Source: Bog-756 sp963737625
GTDB taxonomy: Bacteria > Actinomycetota > Acidimicrobiia > Acidimicrobiales > RAAP-2
Direction: 5' to 3'
Length of the DNA stretch: 64,000 bases
NCBI GenBank assembly: GCA_963737625.1
Contig: CAVTTK010000001.1
Location: 372,001 to 436,000, forward strand
Position numbers and translations under genes: made by a program. This document shows, in pieces, positions 24,795 through 33,863 of the stretch. Each line of letters opens with the position of its first letter. The stretch's first letter is position 1. The notes beneath the pieces are model-generated. The model worked only from the letters and a program-made list of their open reading frames with translations. It did no database searches and was not told the origin of the DNA.

Positions 24795-25898
24795 GTGCGC
24801 GCTGCCGTGATGGTTGAACCGGATCGTCCCCTCGAACTACGGGACCTGTCGCCTCGTTCGCTGCGGGCCACTGAGGTCCACGTTCGGATCGACGCCTCCG
24901 GCGTCTGTCATTCCGACGACACCATCCGGCGACAGGGCATGGGCGGACTGGCCCCGGTCATCCTGGGTCACGAGGGGTGCGGCACGGTCCTCGATGTCGG
25001 TGGTGAGGTCCGCGACCTGGCGGTTGGTGACCGGGTCATCGGTGCGTTCCAGCCCGCGTGCGGCTCATGTTGGCACTGCGTCCGAGGTCGCACGCACTTC
25101 TGTGACCAGATCATCAACGTGGCGACCCGAGCACACTGGAAGGATGACCGGAGCGGCGAGCGCACTTGGTCGATGAGCGGCCTGGGCACCTTTGCCGAGG
25201 AGGCCGTCGTCGATCGCATGTCGGTCGTAGCCGTGGAGTCCGATCTTCCCGCCGATCAACTGGCCCTGGTGGGGTGCGCGGCAATGACCGGAGTGGGCGC
25301 CGCACTCAATACGGCCCGCGTCGAGCCCGGCTCGGTGGTGGCGGTCATAGGTTGCGGCGGCGTGGGGCAGTTCGTCATCCAAGGGGCCCGGATCGCCGGA
25401 GCTGCCCGAATCATCGCCGTCGACCCTGTCGCCACCAAACGGGACAAGGCTCGGGCCAATGGGGCCACCGACGTCATCGATCCCACGACGACCGATGCCG
25501 TCGAGGCGGTGCGGGACCTGACGGCTGGTCGCGGCGCCGACTACGCCTTCGAAGTGGCAATGTCCGGTCCCACGCTCCAACAGGCCTACGACTTGTGCCG
25601 GAACGCCGGTACCGTGGTCGCCGTGGGCATGCCGCCGGCCGGCACCAGGGTGGAGTTCGACGGCTTCCAACTGTTCTCCACCGAGAAGCGACTCGTAGGC
25701 TGCTACTACGGTTCGGGCCAGGTTCGGAGGGACTTCCCCCGGCTGGTGGCGCTCGCCGAGGGGGGACACCTCGATCTGGCGGGTGCCGTGACCCGCCGGA
25801 TCACCCTCGACCAGGTCAACGACGCCTTCGCCCTCATGTCCGGCGGTGAAGTCATCCGGTCGGTGATCGTGTCCGGGGAGTGGACTGCAAGTGGCTAG
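24795..25898 (+). CDS. Zinc-dependent alcohol dehydrogenase (MDR family)
   Basis: About 367 residues. Catalytic zinc ligands are in GVCHSD and GHEGCG, the structural zinc Cys set in CGSCWHCVRGRTHFC, and the Rossmann loop is GCGGVGQ followed by VDP, pointing to NAD(H). The GTG at 24795 is preferred to the GTG at 24789 because GGAG (24786-24789) overlaps the earlier codon and is well placed for the later one. It diverges from the P450 operon and overlaps the downstream TetR gene by 8 bp. It probably oxidises an alcohol made by the P450s (inference). Confidence 0.88.
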   Translation: MRAAVMVEPDRPLELRDLSPRSLRATEVHVRIDASGVCHSDDTIRRQGMGGLAPVILGHEGCGTVLDVGGEVRDLAVGDRVIGAFQPACGSCWHCVRGRTHFCDQIINVATRAHWKDDRSGERTWSMSGLGTFAEEAVVDRMSVVAVESDLPADQLALVGCAAMTGVGAALNTARVEPGSVVAVIGCGGVGQFVIQGARIAGAARIIAVDPVATKRDKARANGATDVIDPTTTDAVEAVRDLTAGRGADYAFEVAMSGPTLQQAYDLCRNAGTVVAVGMPPAGTRVEFDGFQLFSTEKRLVGCYYGSGQVRRDFPRLVALAEGGHLDLAGAVTRRITLDQVNDAFALMSGGEVIRSVIVSGEWTASG

Positions 25899-26514
25899 CC
25901 CCACCGCGACCGGGGTAGTCCGGGGACCCGCGGGGCCACGTCCGTGGCGGTACGGAGAACTGACCCAAGATGATGTGGTCGAAGCAGGACTCCGTCTCAC
26001 ACGGAGTATCGGCTTTGCCAAGCTGAGTATGCGCAAGCTCGCCGCGGAACTGGGCACCCCGTCCATGAACGCCTACTACTACGTGCGGGACAAGAACCAC
26101 CTCCTCGACCTGGTCGGCGACGCCGTATTGGGTGAGGTCCTGCTCCCGCCTGTTCACCTCCCGTGGGATCGCCGACTCACCCTGCTGTTCGAACGTGGCC
26201 GAGAGGTGTTGCTGACCTATCCCGGGGTGGCCCAGCATCTCTTGCGCCGCACGGAAGGGCTGCCCAACGAGACCCGTCTGTACCAGGCGGTCAGCGAGAT
26301 TCTCGGCACCGCCGGATTCGACCGGACAGTGAGTGACCGAGTCCAGCGACTGCTGGCTTACCTCCTGTTCGGAGCTGTGACCACGGAGCTGGCGACGGCC
26401 GAGGCGGCGGACGATCCGAGCACGATCACCTTCGTCGACGACCGGGAGGTCTTTCGCTTTGGCCTCGAGGTCCTGCTCGACGGGCTGCGTGACCGCCGCA
26501 GGGACAACGACTAA
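25891..26514 (+). CDS. TetR-family regulator
   Basis: A 207-residue repressor. The helix-turn-helix spans roughly residues 25-70 (GFAKLSMRKLAAELGTPSMN, then YYYVRDKNHLLDLV). The C-terminal ligand domain is of the TetR_C type, with LLAYLLFGAVTTE. The start lies inside the end of the alcohol dehydrogenase gene, so it is cotranscribed and may control that gene and the divergent P450 operon. I find no clear operator for it. Confidence 0.85.
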   Translation: MASPTATGVVRGPAGPRPWRYGELTQDDVVEAGLRLTRSIGFAKLSMRKLAAELGTPSMNAYYYVRDKNHLLDLVGDAVLGEVLLPPVHLPWDRRLTLLFERGREVLLTYPGVAQHLLRRTEGLPNETRLYQAVSEILGTAGFDRTVSDRVQRLLAYLLFGAVTTELATAEAADDPSTITFVDDREVFRFGLEVLLDGLRDRRRDND

Positions 26515-26538
26515 GCGACCGCCATCCGCATGCCTCCT

Positions 26539-26562
26539 TTACATATTTATTGCCATATGTAA
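26539..26562. promoter_or_regulatory. TTACA-N14-TGTAA operator at the TetR-cysDNC operon
   Basis: TTACATAT and ATATGTAA are perfect 8-bp arms with an 8-bp spacer. The palindrome ends 6 bp before the TetR GTG at 26569. It is the best of the three copies and lies where autorepression is expected, so the TetR at 26569 is the best candidate for the cognate protein. Confidence 0.65.
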
Positions 26563-26568
26563 TGATTC

Positions 26569-27150
26569 GTGGCTGTGACGGCCCAGAACACGAGCGCTGA
26601 GCTCATTCTTGCCGCCACGAGGCGCGCCATCGCTGCCAAAGGGCCTGGAAAGCTGACGCTGTCCGAGGTGGCATCGGCAGCCGGTGTGTCCCGGCCCACC
26701 CTGTACCGATGGTTCCCCACCAAGGACGAGCTGTTCACGGCCCTTACCGAGTACGAGCGGGCCCAATTCGACGAGGGTCTCCGAGCCGAGATCGAGGCTC
26801 ATCGAGCGCCGGCCCGACAGCTGGATGCGGCACTTCGGTACCTGGTGGCATATCTGGACGAGTCGATGGGCCCGGACCCCGTCGGAGTGGATCCGGCCTT
26901 CGCCCTTCGATCACTCAACAACTCGCTGAGTACCCAGGTCGAGACCCTGGTCCGTTTGTTGGGCCCTTCGCTGGACGAGGTGCCCGCTGTGCGCAGCAGG
27001 GCGATGAGCAGGGCACAGGCCGCTGAAATGTTCCTACGGGTGGCCTACTCCCACTACCTGGTGCCCCATCCCAACACCGGCGAGTTGCTGGCTTCCATGC
27101 GGACATTCGCCGGCCTGCCACGTCGCTCCTTGACCCGCGCGGTCGGATGA
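26569..27150 (+). CDS. TetR-family regulator, probable owner of the TTACA-N14-TGTAA operator
   Basis: A 193-residue TetR with the helix-turn-helix LTLSEVASAAGVSRPTLYRWFPTKDELF in its first 60 residues. The GTG start directly follows the palindrome at 26539-26562. cysD begins 22 bp after its stop on the same strand, so regulator and PAPS-synthesis genes form one transcription unit. The matching palindromes at the P450 and SDR genes suggest a small regulon. The ligand is unknown. Confidence 0.85.
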   Translation: MAVTAQNTSAELILAATRRAIAAKGPGKLTLSEVASAAGVSRPTLYRWFPTKDELFTALTEYERAQFDEGLRAEIEAHRAPARQLDAALRYLVAYLDESMGPDPVGVDPAFALRSLNNSLSTQVETLVRLLGPSLDEVPAVRSRAMSRAQAAEMFLRVAYSHYLVPHPNTGELLASMRTFAGLPRRSLTRAVG

Positions 27151-27172
27151 CCCACGTCCCTGGATCGGTCTG

Positions 27173-28072
27173 ATGGCCGCGCTCACCCATCTGCAGCGGC
27201 TGGAGGCCGAGAGCATCCACATCATGCGGGAGACCGTGGCCGAATGCGAGCGGCCGGTGATGCTGTTCTCCATCGGCAAGGACAGTGCTGTCATGCTGCA
27301 CCTGGCCCGGAAGGCGTTCCACCCGTCAGTCCCGCCCTTCCCCCTGCTCCACGTCGATACCACGTGGAAGTTCCGGGCTATGTACGAGATGCGGGAGAAG
27401 ATGGCCGAAGACAGCGGCATGGAGTTGTTGGTCCACCAGAACCCCGACTGCATCCGGCTGGGCATCAACCCCTTTGACCACGGATCTGCAGTCCACACCG
27501 ACATGTGGAAGACCCAGGGACTCAAGCAGGCTCTCGATCACTATGGGTTCGACGCTGCCTTCGGCGGTGCCCGCCGGGACGAGGAGAAGTCCCGGGCCAA
27601 GGAACGCATCTTCAGCATCCGGTCGGCCCAGCACCGGTGGGATCCCAAGCAGCAACGCCCCGAGCTCTGGCGCACCTACAACGTTCGCCGGAATCAGGGC
27701 GAATCGATGAGGATCTTCCCCCTGTCCAACTGGACCGAACTGGATGTGTGGCAGTACATCCACCGGGAACAGATCCCGATCGTCCCTCTCTACCTGGCCG
27801 CTCCACGTCCGGTGGTTGAGCGAGATGGAGTGCTGATCATGGTGGATGACGACCGAATGCCGCTCGACGGACAGACGCCAGAACTTCGGAGCGTGCGATT
27901 CCGGACGCTGGGCTGTTACCCCCTGACCGGTGCGGTGGAAAGCACCGCGGCGACCCTGACCGATGTCATCCAGGAGATGCTCCTGGCCACGACGTCGGAG
28001 CGAGAGGGTCGAGTCATCGACTTCGACGCGGCCGGGTCGATGGAGAAGAAGAAGCAGGAGGGGTACTTCTGA
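27173..28072 (+). CDS. cysD: Sulfate adenylyltransferase subunit 2 (CysD)
   Basis: A 299-residue ATP sulfurylase small subunit of the PP-loop ATP pyrophosphatase family. The SIGKDSAVMLHLARKAF P-loop is near residue 33, then FPLLHVDTTWKF and FGGARRDEEKSRAKER. It makes adenosine 5'-phosphosulfate from sulfate and ATP, with CysN. Its TGA shares one base with the cysNC ATG. The position behind a TetR and ahead of a sulfotransferase, with no cysH, cysI or sulfate transporter in sight, suggests PAPS for sulfation rather than assimilation (inference). Confidence 0.95.
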   Translation: MAALTHLQRLEAESIHIMRETVAECERPVMLFSIGKDSAVMLHLARKAFHPSVPPFPLLHVDTTWKFRAMYEMREKMAEDSGMELLVHQNPDCIRLGINPFDHGSAVHTDMWKTQGLKQALDHYGFDAAFGGARRDEEKSRAKERIFSIRSAQHRWDPKQQRPELWRTYNVRRNQGESMRIFPLSNWTELDVWQYIHREQIPIVPLYLAAPRPVVERDGVLIMVDDDRMPLDGQTPELRSVRFRTLGCYPLTGAVESTAATLTDVIQEMLLATTSEREGRVIDFDAAGSMEKKKQEGYF

Positions 28073-29976
28073 TGGCCATGGCCCGGGAGTCGCTGATCGC
28101 CACGGACATCGAGGCCTATCTGGGTGTCCACGAGCAGAAACGACTGCTCAGATTCATCACCTGCGGGAGCGTCGATGACGGCAAGAGTACCCTCATCGGG
28201 CGGTTGCTCTACGAATCCCACATGGTATTCGACGACCATCTGGCCGCCTTGGAGGTGGACTCACGCCACGTGGGGACCCAGGGCGGCGACCTCGATTTCG
28301 CGCTGCTGGTCGACGGCCTGGCCGCCGAGCGGGAACAGGGCATCACCATCGATGTGGCCTACCGGTTCTTCGCCACCGAGAAGAAGAAGTTCATTGTGGC
28401 CGACACACCGGGCCACGAGCAGTACACCCGGAACATGGTTACCGGAGCATCGACCGCTGACGCCGCCGTCATCCTCATCGATGCTCGGAAGGGGGTGCTC
28501 ACCCAGACACGCCGACACAGCTTTCTGGTCTCTCTCTTGGGCATCCAACATGTCGTTGTGGCCGTGAACAAGCTCGATCTGATGGGCTACTCGCAGCAGG
28601 TGTTCGACGACATCGAAGCCGAATACCGGGCCTTCGCCGGCGACATCGGATTGTCGGAGATCACCTGCATTCCCCTTTCTGCACTCCGAGGGGACAACAT
28701 CATCGAAGCGAGTCCGAAGACCCCCTGGTACACCGGTCCGACCCTGCTCGCTCACCTGGAGGCGATCGACGTCGAGGACCGGCCCGGTCGAACCCCGTTC
28801 CGGATGCCCGTCCAGTGGGTCAATCGGCCCGATCTCGACTTCCGCGGCTTCTCCGGTCTGATCGTGGGGGGCTCGGTGCGTCCCGGCGATCGGGTGCGGG
28901 TGCTTCCCTCTGGCCGCCTCTCCACGGTCTCCCGACTGTCGACGTTCGATGGCGACCTCGACATCGCTGTCGCCGGTCAGTCGGTCACCGTGGTGTTGGA
29001 GGATGAGATCGACGTGAGTCGGGGCGATGTCCTCTGCTCGGACGACGAGCCAGCGGAGATCGGCGACCAATTCGAGGCCCATGTCGTCTGGATGAACGAT
29101 CACGAGATGCTGCCCGGACGGCCCTATCTCATCAAGCTGGGCACGTCGCTGGTCGGAGCCACCTTCTCCCAGCCCAAGTACAAGGTGAACGTGAACACCA
29201 TGGAGCACCTGGCCGCCCGGACCCTCGAAATGAACGAGATCGGTGTGTGCACGGTCAGCACCGACAGGATGGTGCCCTTCGATCCCTACGTTTCGAATCG
29301 CGACACGGGGGGATTTGTCATCATCGACCGGATGACCAATGCCACGGTGGGAGCCGGCCTTCTCCACTTCTCGCTCCGCCGTTCGCAGAACGTTCACTGG
29401 CAGGCACTCGAGGTCGATCTGGCCGCCCGCAATACCATGATGGGCCACGGATCCGGTGTGGTCTGGTTCACGGGCATCTCCGGCGCCGGCAAGTCCACCA
29501 TCGCCAACCGGACCGAGCAGCTTCTCCATGCCCACGGCGTGCACACCTACCTGTTGGACGGCGACAATGTGCGGCACGGGCTCAATCGCGATCTGGGCTT
29601 CACCGAGCTCGACCGCATCGAGAACGTCCGGCGAGTAGCAGAGGTGGCTCGATTGATGGCCGATGCCGGACTCGTGGTGCTGGTTTCCTTCATCTCTCCA
29701 TTCCGCGCCGAGCGACGGCTGGCTCGGGAGCTGGCCGGCGAAGGGCGGTTCTGTGAGGTCCACGTCGACACCTCGCTGGAGGATGCCGAGACCCGAGATC
29801 GTAAGGGGCTGTATCGAAAAGCCCGCCGGGGTGAGCTGGCCAACTTCACGGGCATCGATTCTCCCTACGAGCCACCGGAGGCTCCCGAGCTGCGTATCGA
29901 CACGGCGACATCGACACCGGAGCAGGCTGCTGAAGTCCTGCTGGGCCAGCTGCGCCGAATGGGCATGGTGCCCTGA
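28072..29976 (+). CDS. cysNC: Bifunctional CysN/CysC: sulfate adenylyltransferase GTPase and APS kinase
   Basis: A 634-residue fusion. The N-terminal GTPase has GSVDDGKST (G1), DTPGHEQY (G3) and NKLD (G4), followed by EF-Tu-like beta-barrel domains. The C-terminal 190 residues are APS kinase, with GISGAGKST near residue 468, LDGDNVRHGLN and FISPFRAER. It drives APS formation by GTP hydrolysis and then phosphorylates APS to PAPS. Start and stop with cysD overlap by 1 bp. The fusion is the common actinobacterial form. Confidence 0.95.
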   Translation: MAMARESLIATDIEAYLGVHEQKRLLRFITCGSVDDGKSTLIGRLLYESHMVFDDHLAALEVDSRHVGTQGGDLDFALLVDGLAAEREQGITIDVAYRFFATEKKKFIVADTPGHEQYTRNMVTGASTADAAVILIDARKGVLTQTRRHSFLVSLLGIQHVVVAVNKLDLMGYSQQVFDDIEAEYRAFAGDIGLSEITCIPLSALRGDNIIEASPKTPWYTGPTLLAHLEAIDVEDRPGRTPFRMPVQWVNRPDLDFRGFSGLIVGGSVRPGDRVRVLPSGRLSTVSRLSTFDGDLDIAVAGQSVTVVLEDEIDVSRGDVLCSDDEPAEIGDQFEAHVVWMNDHEMLPGRPYLIKLGTSLVGATFSQPKYKVNVNTMEHLAARTLEMNEIGVCTVSTDRMVPFDPYVSNRDTGGFVIIDRMTNATVGAGLLHFSLRRSQNVHWQALEVDLAARNTMMGHGSGVVWFTGISGAGKSTIANRTEQLLHAHGVHTYLLDGDNVRHGLNRDLGFTELDRIENVRRVAEVARLMADAGLVVLVSFISPFRAERRLARELAGEGRFCEVHVDTSLEDAETRDRKGLYRKARRGELANFTGIDSPYEPPEAPELRIDTATSTPEQAAEVLLGQLRRMGMVP

Positions 29977-30253
29977 AGCCTGGCTGGTCCACCGGTGCCC
30001 TCGTCAGACGGCGCACCGGTCAGGACGGCATCTCTGGGTTGGTCAGGACCCGGTCGGGGTGTCCAACTCCGGCCACGGCGTCGCTCCCGGCCCGGGGTCA
30101 AAGTGCTTGAAAATGGTGCTTTCGGTTGAAGCCGGTCGGCACCGACGGAGTTTCCTCACGGCTGGGGTCAAGTGTCGTCCACTGCCCGGCTGGATCGGTA
30201 GCGAAGTAAGCTACGGTGGCGAAAGTCTCACTTTCATAACACGGCAGTATGAG

Positions 30254-31531
30254 ATGGGGGAGGACTCCAGTGTTCGGGTCACACGTGCGGTGTCGGACTC
30301 AGTCGCCGACAACACCAACGATGCCGACCGGCCATCGGCCGTCGGTGGTCGATATCCACGACGCCCCATGCCGATGGCTCGCCCGATGAGCCTCGATGTC
30401 GACCAGATCGAGGAGGACGCCCGCAGCCGGACGGGTCTCGACGACACCGGTGGCGACCACTATCGCGAGGGCCTCGAGCGGCTGGTGGCTGCCATGAACG
30501 AGGAGGGCGACCTCACCGAGATGGGCGAGGTCATGCAGCGGATGCGGCTGAGCACACTCCTGGGCGCCCGGCTGGGGGTAGAGGAGACCTACCGCCTCCA
30601 TCCCGAGATCGACGACCAGGAGATCGATGGACCGGTCTTCGTCATCGGCCTACCCCGCACCGGCACCACCGCCCTCAGTCAACTGGTGGCCGCTGATCCC
30701 CAGTTCCGCTCGCTCCGGACGTGGGAATCGGCCGCACCGGTCCCGCCTCCCGAGAAGGCGACTGAGCATTCCGATCCCCGGATTGCCGCTACGGAGCAGG
30801 GTATCGCCATGATGGACGAGGCCTTCCCCCTGATGCAGAGCATGCACCACACCGAGGCCACCACGGCGACCGAGTGCCAGGACCTGATGGGCATGAGCTT
30901 CCGGACCGCCCACTTCGACGGCTTCGCCCGGGTGCCCTCCTACATGGCCTGGGTTGTCGACACCGACATGCGGGAGACCTACCGTTACCACCGGCGGGTG
31001 CTGAAGCTGCTCCAGTGGCGATGCCCACCGACCCTGTGGCACCTCAAGACCCCGGTCCACATGCTGTCCCTGGACGCCTTGGTCGAGATCTATCCGAATG
31101 CCCGATTCCTGTGGAGCCATCGGGACCCGACCAAGGTCATCGGGTCGGTCTCCAGTCTCATCCACTACACCCGCAGCTGGAGTAGCGACCGAGACGACTC
31201 CATCGAGTTGGGGGCCGAGCAGCTCGAGCACTGGTGGGAGGCCGTCCGGCGGGCCATGGAGTTCCGGGACCGGATGGGGGACGAGCGTTTCGCCGACGTC
31301 ACCTTCGCGGCCCTGCAGACCGAACCGATGGAGGCGCTGGCCGGAGCGCTGGAGCACATCGGGATTCCTTTCGACGAGACCTCCCGGGCCTCGGTGGCCG
31401 CATGGGCCGGCACCCACGAGCCCGGTGCCCATGGCACCCACACCTACCAGTTGTCCGATTTCGGCCTGGAACCAGCTCAGATCCGAGAGCGATTCGCTCC
31501 GTACTACGCGGCGTTCGACATCGAGGCCTGA
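30254..31531 (+). CDS. PAPS-dependent sulfotransferase family protein
   Basis: Up to 425 residues. The 5'-phosphosulfate-binding loop is FVIGLPRTGTTALSQLV near residue 130, and a 3'-phosphate-binding-type segment is FLWSHRDPTKVIGSVSSLI. Domain type is Sulfotransfer_3-like, seen in Stf0/polyketide or lipid sulfotransferases. The start is uncertain: ATG 30254 is used, but 30368, 30374 and 30386 are in frame and the domain needs only the later ones. It lies 277 bp after cysNC on the same strand, so PAPS supply and use are adjacent. The acceptor is unknown. The gap before it has a GTAGC-N7-GCTAC repeat (30198-30214) and no other recognised feature. Confidence 0.8.
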   Translation: MGEDSSVRVTRAVSDSVADNTNDADRPSAVGGRYPRRPMPMARPMSLDVDQIEEDARSRTGLDDTGGDHYREGLERLVAAMNEEGDLTEMGEVMQRMRLSTLLGARLGVEETYRLHPEIDDQEIDGPVFVIGLPRTGTTALSQLVAADPQFRSLRTWESAAPVPPPEKATEHSDPRIAATEQGIAMMDEAFPLMQSMHHTEATTATECQDLMGMSFRTAHFDGFARVPSYMAWVVDTDMRETYRYHRRVLKLLQWRCPPTLWHLKTPVHMLSLDALVEIYPNARFLWSHRDPTKVIGSVSSLIHYTRSWSSDRDDSIELGAEQLEHWWEAVRRAMEFRDRMGDERFADVTFAALQTEPMEALAGALEHIGIPFDETSRASVAAWAGTHEPGAHGTHTYQLSDFGLEPAQIRERFAPYYAAFDIEA

Positions 31532-31703
31532 ACGACTGGAGCGACGGAGTCGCCCGATTCTGTGCTGCTGACCGGTCGTGTAGCTGTGGTGACAGCCGAC
31601 CGGGGGCCGTGCTCGGGGACGGCCACGGTGACATCGGTGAAGGAGCGCTGCGGCTAGCACGGGCCGCCGTCGACCGGCCAAGCGGCCTGGACCAGGTCGG
31701 CCG

Positions 31704-32405
31704 CTACGCCGACAGCGTGGTGTCGGGCGAGGCTGATTCCGTGAGTAGTTCGATGATCAGCGACTGGTCGACGCCAAGCGCACCGAGGCAAAAGCGCAGC
31801 ACATTCCCCCGTGTCTCCCGACGGCGGAGTGGGAATCCGGACCACCGTTGTTCGACGACTCCGGACACCACATGATGAATGGCCTTGGCGTCAGCGACCG
31901 GGTCTATCCCAACGAAGACCCCAGCGGTCCTGCCTCGCGTCAACTGATCGATCAGCGGCTCCAACGTCCGGTTGAACGCCGGTTCGAGCTGCCTGGGGAA
32001 TCGTCGACTCGCTCGCACGGCTTCTTCGGTCAGCGGACGCTGGCTGGCCGCGAGTCGTTGGTCAAACCCCGGCTCGAGGCGAACGTCGATCCAGGCCACC
32101 ACCCCCTCGATGGGGTTGGAGGCTTCCTTCATCCGGCTGCGGAGCCGCTTTGCTTCCCGCTCTGCCTCTTCGGCAAATACGGCCAGGGCCAACTCGTCCT
32201 TCGAGCCGAAATGTCTGTAGAAGGCCCGCGTGCCAAGCCCCGATTCCTCCAAGACCTCGTTCAGGGTGAATCCCGACCCGTTCTTTCGCACCAGGATCTG
32301 GCGGGCGACTTCTACGAGGAGCTCTGACTCGTCCTCTTTGCTGGAGCGTGTCCGCTTCCGCGGGGAGTCACGGGGAGCCGGATCACTCGTGGGGGTCCCT
32401 TCCAT
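31704..32405 (-). CDS. TetR-family regulator
   Basis: A 233-residue TetR. After a charged, disordered N-terminus, the helix-turn-helix is FTLNEVLEESGLGTRAFYRHFGSKDELALAV, around residues 46-77. The C-terminal domain is of the type seen in mycobacterial lipid regulators. It faces the sulfotransferase gene tail to tail. An inverted repeat, CTTAC-N5-GTAAG, lies upstream at 32520-32534. Confidence 0.82.
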   Translation of the reverse strand: MEGTPTSDPAPRDSPRKRTRSSKEDESELLVEVARQILVRKNGSGFTLNEVLEESGLGTRAFYRHFGSKDELALAVFAEEAEREAKRLRSRMKEASNPIEGVVAWIDVRLEPGFDQRLAASQRPLTEEAVRASRRFPRQLEPAFNRTLEPLIDQLTRGRTAGVFVGIDPVADAKAIHHVVSGVVEQRWSGFPLRRRETRGNVLRFCLGALGVDQSLIIELLTESASPDTTLSA

Positions 32406-32519
32406 CAGAAGGCCCCGTGGGTCGGAACCATCGCATGATCGCTCATCGGGTGCAGTGGATCACGCCGCGCCCGAGCGGACGGATCGGCACCTGAGGGCAT
32501 CGACGGGCACGGTGCACAA

Positions 32520-32534
32520 CTTACTCGTCGTAAG
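32520..32534. promoter_or_regulatory. CTTAC-N5-GTAAG palindrome, possible TetR operator
   Basis: Perfect 5-bp arms with a 5-bp spacer lie between the TetR start (32405) and the arsC stop (32573). It differs in spacing from the TTACA-N14-TGTAA set, so it is probably a separate site. It is 115 bp upstream of the TetR start, which weakens the case. Confidence 0.3.
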
Positions 32535-32572
32535 AATGCCGACGCAGACCTGACCCGTCGGTGTCCTCTGGC

Positions 32573-33016
32573 TCAGGCCGTGACGCCATCAGGTGGGCTC
32601 GATCCCGAGCCCCGCATGTCGAGCAGCTCGGCCAGGAGGTTCTGCACCCTCCGATCGATGTCTTCCACGATCGGCCTGACCTGGTCGACCGGCTTGCCGG
32701 CCGGATCGACCAGTTCCCAGTCGACATAGCGCTTGCCCGGGTAGACCGGGCACGTGTCGCCACAGCCCATCGTGACGATGACATCGGCTGCTCTGGCGGC
32801 CTCGTCGGTGAGGGGCTTCGGGAACTCACGGCTCGGATCAAGCCCCCGCTCGATGAGGAGGGCGACCACGGACGGGTTGAGTTGGTTCCCCGGCTCGGAT
32901 CCAGCTGACTCGACCCGGATCCTGCCCTGGGCGTAGTGGTCGAGCAGGACGCGGGCGGCCAGGCTCCGCCCGGAATTGTGGATGCAGAGGAACAGCACGG
33001 TCGGCATCGCGGTCAT
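32573..33016 (-). CDS. arsC: Arsenate reductase, low-molecular-weight phosphatase type
   Basis: A 147-residue LMW-PTP-fold ArsC. The P-loop CIHNSGRS holds the nucleophile Cys11, and further cysteines C85 and C89 lie in MGCGDTCPVYPGKRYVDWEL. It reduces As(V) to As(III), using thioredoxin or mycothiol-mycoredoxin as in actinobacteria; the presence of mscR elsewhere in the window makes mycothiol plausible. Its start overlaps the stop of the aquaporin gene by 4 bp (ATGA). Confidence 0.9.
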   Translation of the reverse strand: MTAMPTVLFLCIHNSGRSLAARVLLDHYAQGRIRVESAGSEPGNQLNPSVVALLIERGLDPSREFPKPLTDEAARAADVIVTMGCGDTCPVYPGKRYVDWELVDPAGKPVDQVRPIVEDIDRRVQNLLAELLDMRGSGSSPPDGVTA

Positions 33017-33819
33017 GGGGAGTCCCGGGTCGACGAGTGGGACGGGGATGGGGTCCGGGTGAGGGCAGGCGGTCGGTCGGCCGGGGAGACGACATGGCCA
33101 CCCTGATCGAGCGGATGCCGAGGAAACATGATGTCTGCCGCCTGATCCGAGGTGATGTCGGGATAGAGGACCTTGATCACCACCATGGCCAGCACTCCGC
33201 CAACCACCTGGGCAGCGATGAAGCTGGGGACCGAGGACGGGGCGATGCCGGCGAAGGTGTTGGAGAACATCCTCCCGACCGAGATCGCTGGGTTGGCGAA
33301 ACTGGTCGAGCTGGTGAAGAAGTACGCTGCGCCGATATAGGCTCCAACGGCCGCGGCTGCACTTCGGGATCGGCCACTACGGGCCAGGGCAAAGATCACC
33401 AGGATCAAGCCCAGCGTGGCGACCACCTCGGAGAGGAAGTGGGCCGGGGATGCCCGGTGCTTGGTCGAGATGTTGATCACCGCCTTGGAGAACATCAGAT
33501 TGGCCACCATCGCCCCACCGACGCAGCCGGCCACTTGGACCGGCAGGTAGGCGGAAGCGGTCCGCCAACTCACGCCTCCGAACGCCGCGTCGACAAAGGA
33601 CACCACCGGATTGAAGTGGGCTCCGGACACCGGACCGAACATCAAGATGATGACGTAAAGGCCTGCTGCGGTGGCTGCCGCGTTCTCGAGGAGCTGGAGC
33701 CCCACGTTGCCGGGGGACAACGTCTGGGCGGCGATCCCCGAGCCGATGACGATAGCGGCCAGGAAGGCGCTCCCCAGAAGCTCGGCCACCAGCTTTCGCC
33801 ACAAGGCGGCGTCGCCCAT
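33013..33819 (-). CDS. MIP-family aquaglyceroporin in an ars operon (AqpS-like)
   Basis: A 268-residue channel with six hydrophobic helices. The two pore motifs are FNPVV (in SGAHFNPVVSF) and ANPAI (in TSFANPAIS). The C-terminal 45 residues are hydrophilic. Here it occupies the place of an ArsB or Acr3 pump. In Sinorhizobium, AqpS with ArsC gives resistance by letting As(III) leave down its gradient; the same use is likely here. No ArsB, Acr3 or ArsA is present nearby. The start ATG 33819 is preferred to a longer open frame reaching 34005 through the arsI gene. Confidence 0.85.
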   Translation of the reverse strand: MGDAALWRKLVAELLGSAFLAAIVIGSGIAAQTLSPGNVGLQLLENAAATAAGLYVIILMFGPVSGAHFNPVVSFVDAAFGGVSWRTASAYLPVQVAGCVGGAMVANLMFSKAVINISTKHRASPAHFLSEVVATLGLILVIFALARSGRSRSAAAAVGAYIGAAYFFTSSTSFANPAISVGRMFSNTFAGIAPSSVPSFIAAQVVGGVLAMVVIKVLYPDITSDQAADIMFPRHPLDQGGHVVSPADRPPALTRTPSPSHSSTRDSP

Positions 33820-33863
33820 TCGATGCCTCCCGCTGTCGCTTCCCCTGGGCCTGTGATCGGGTC

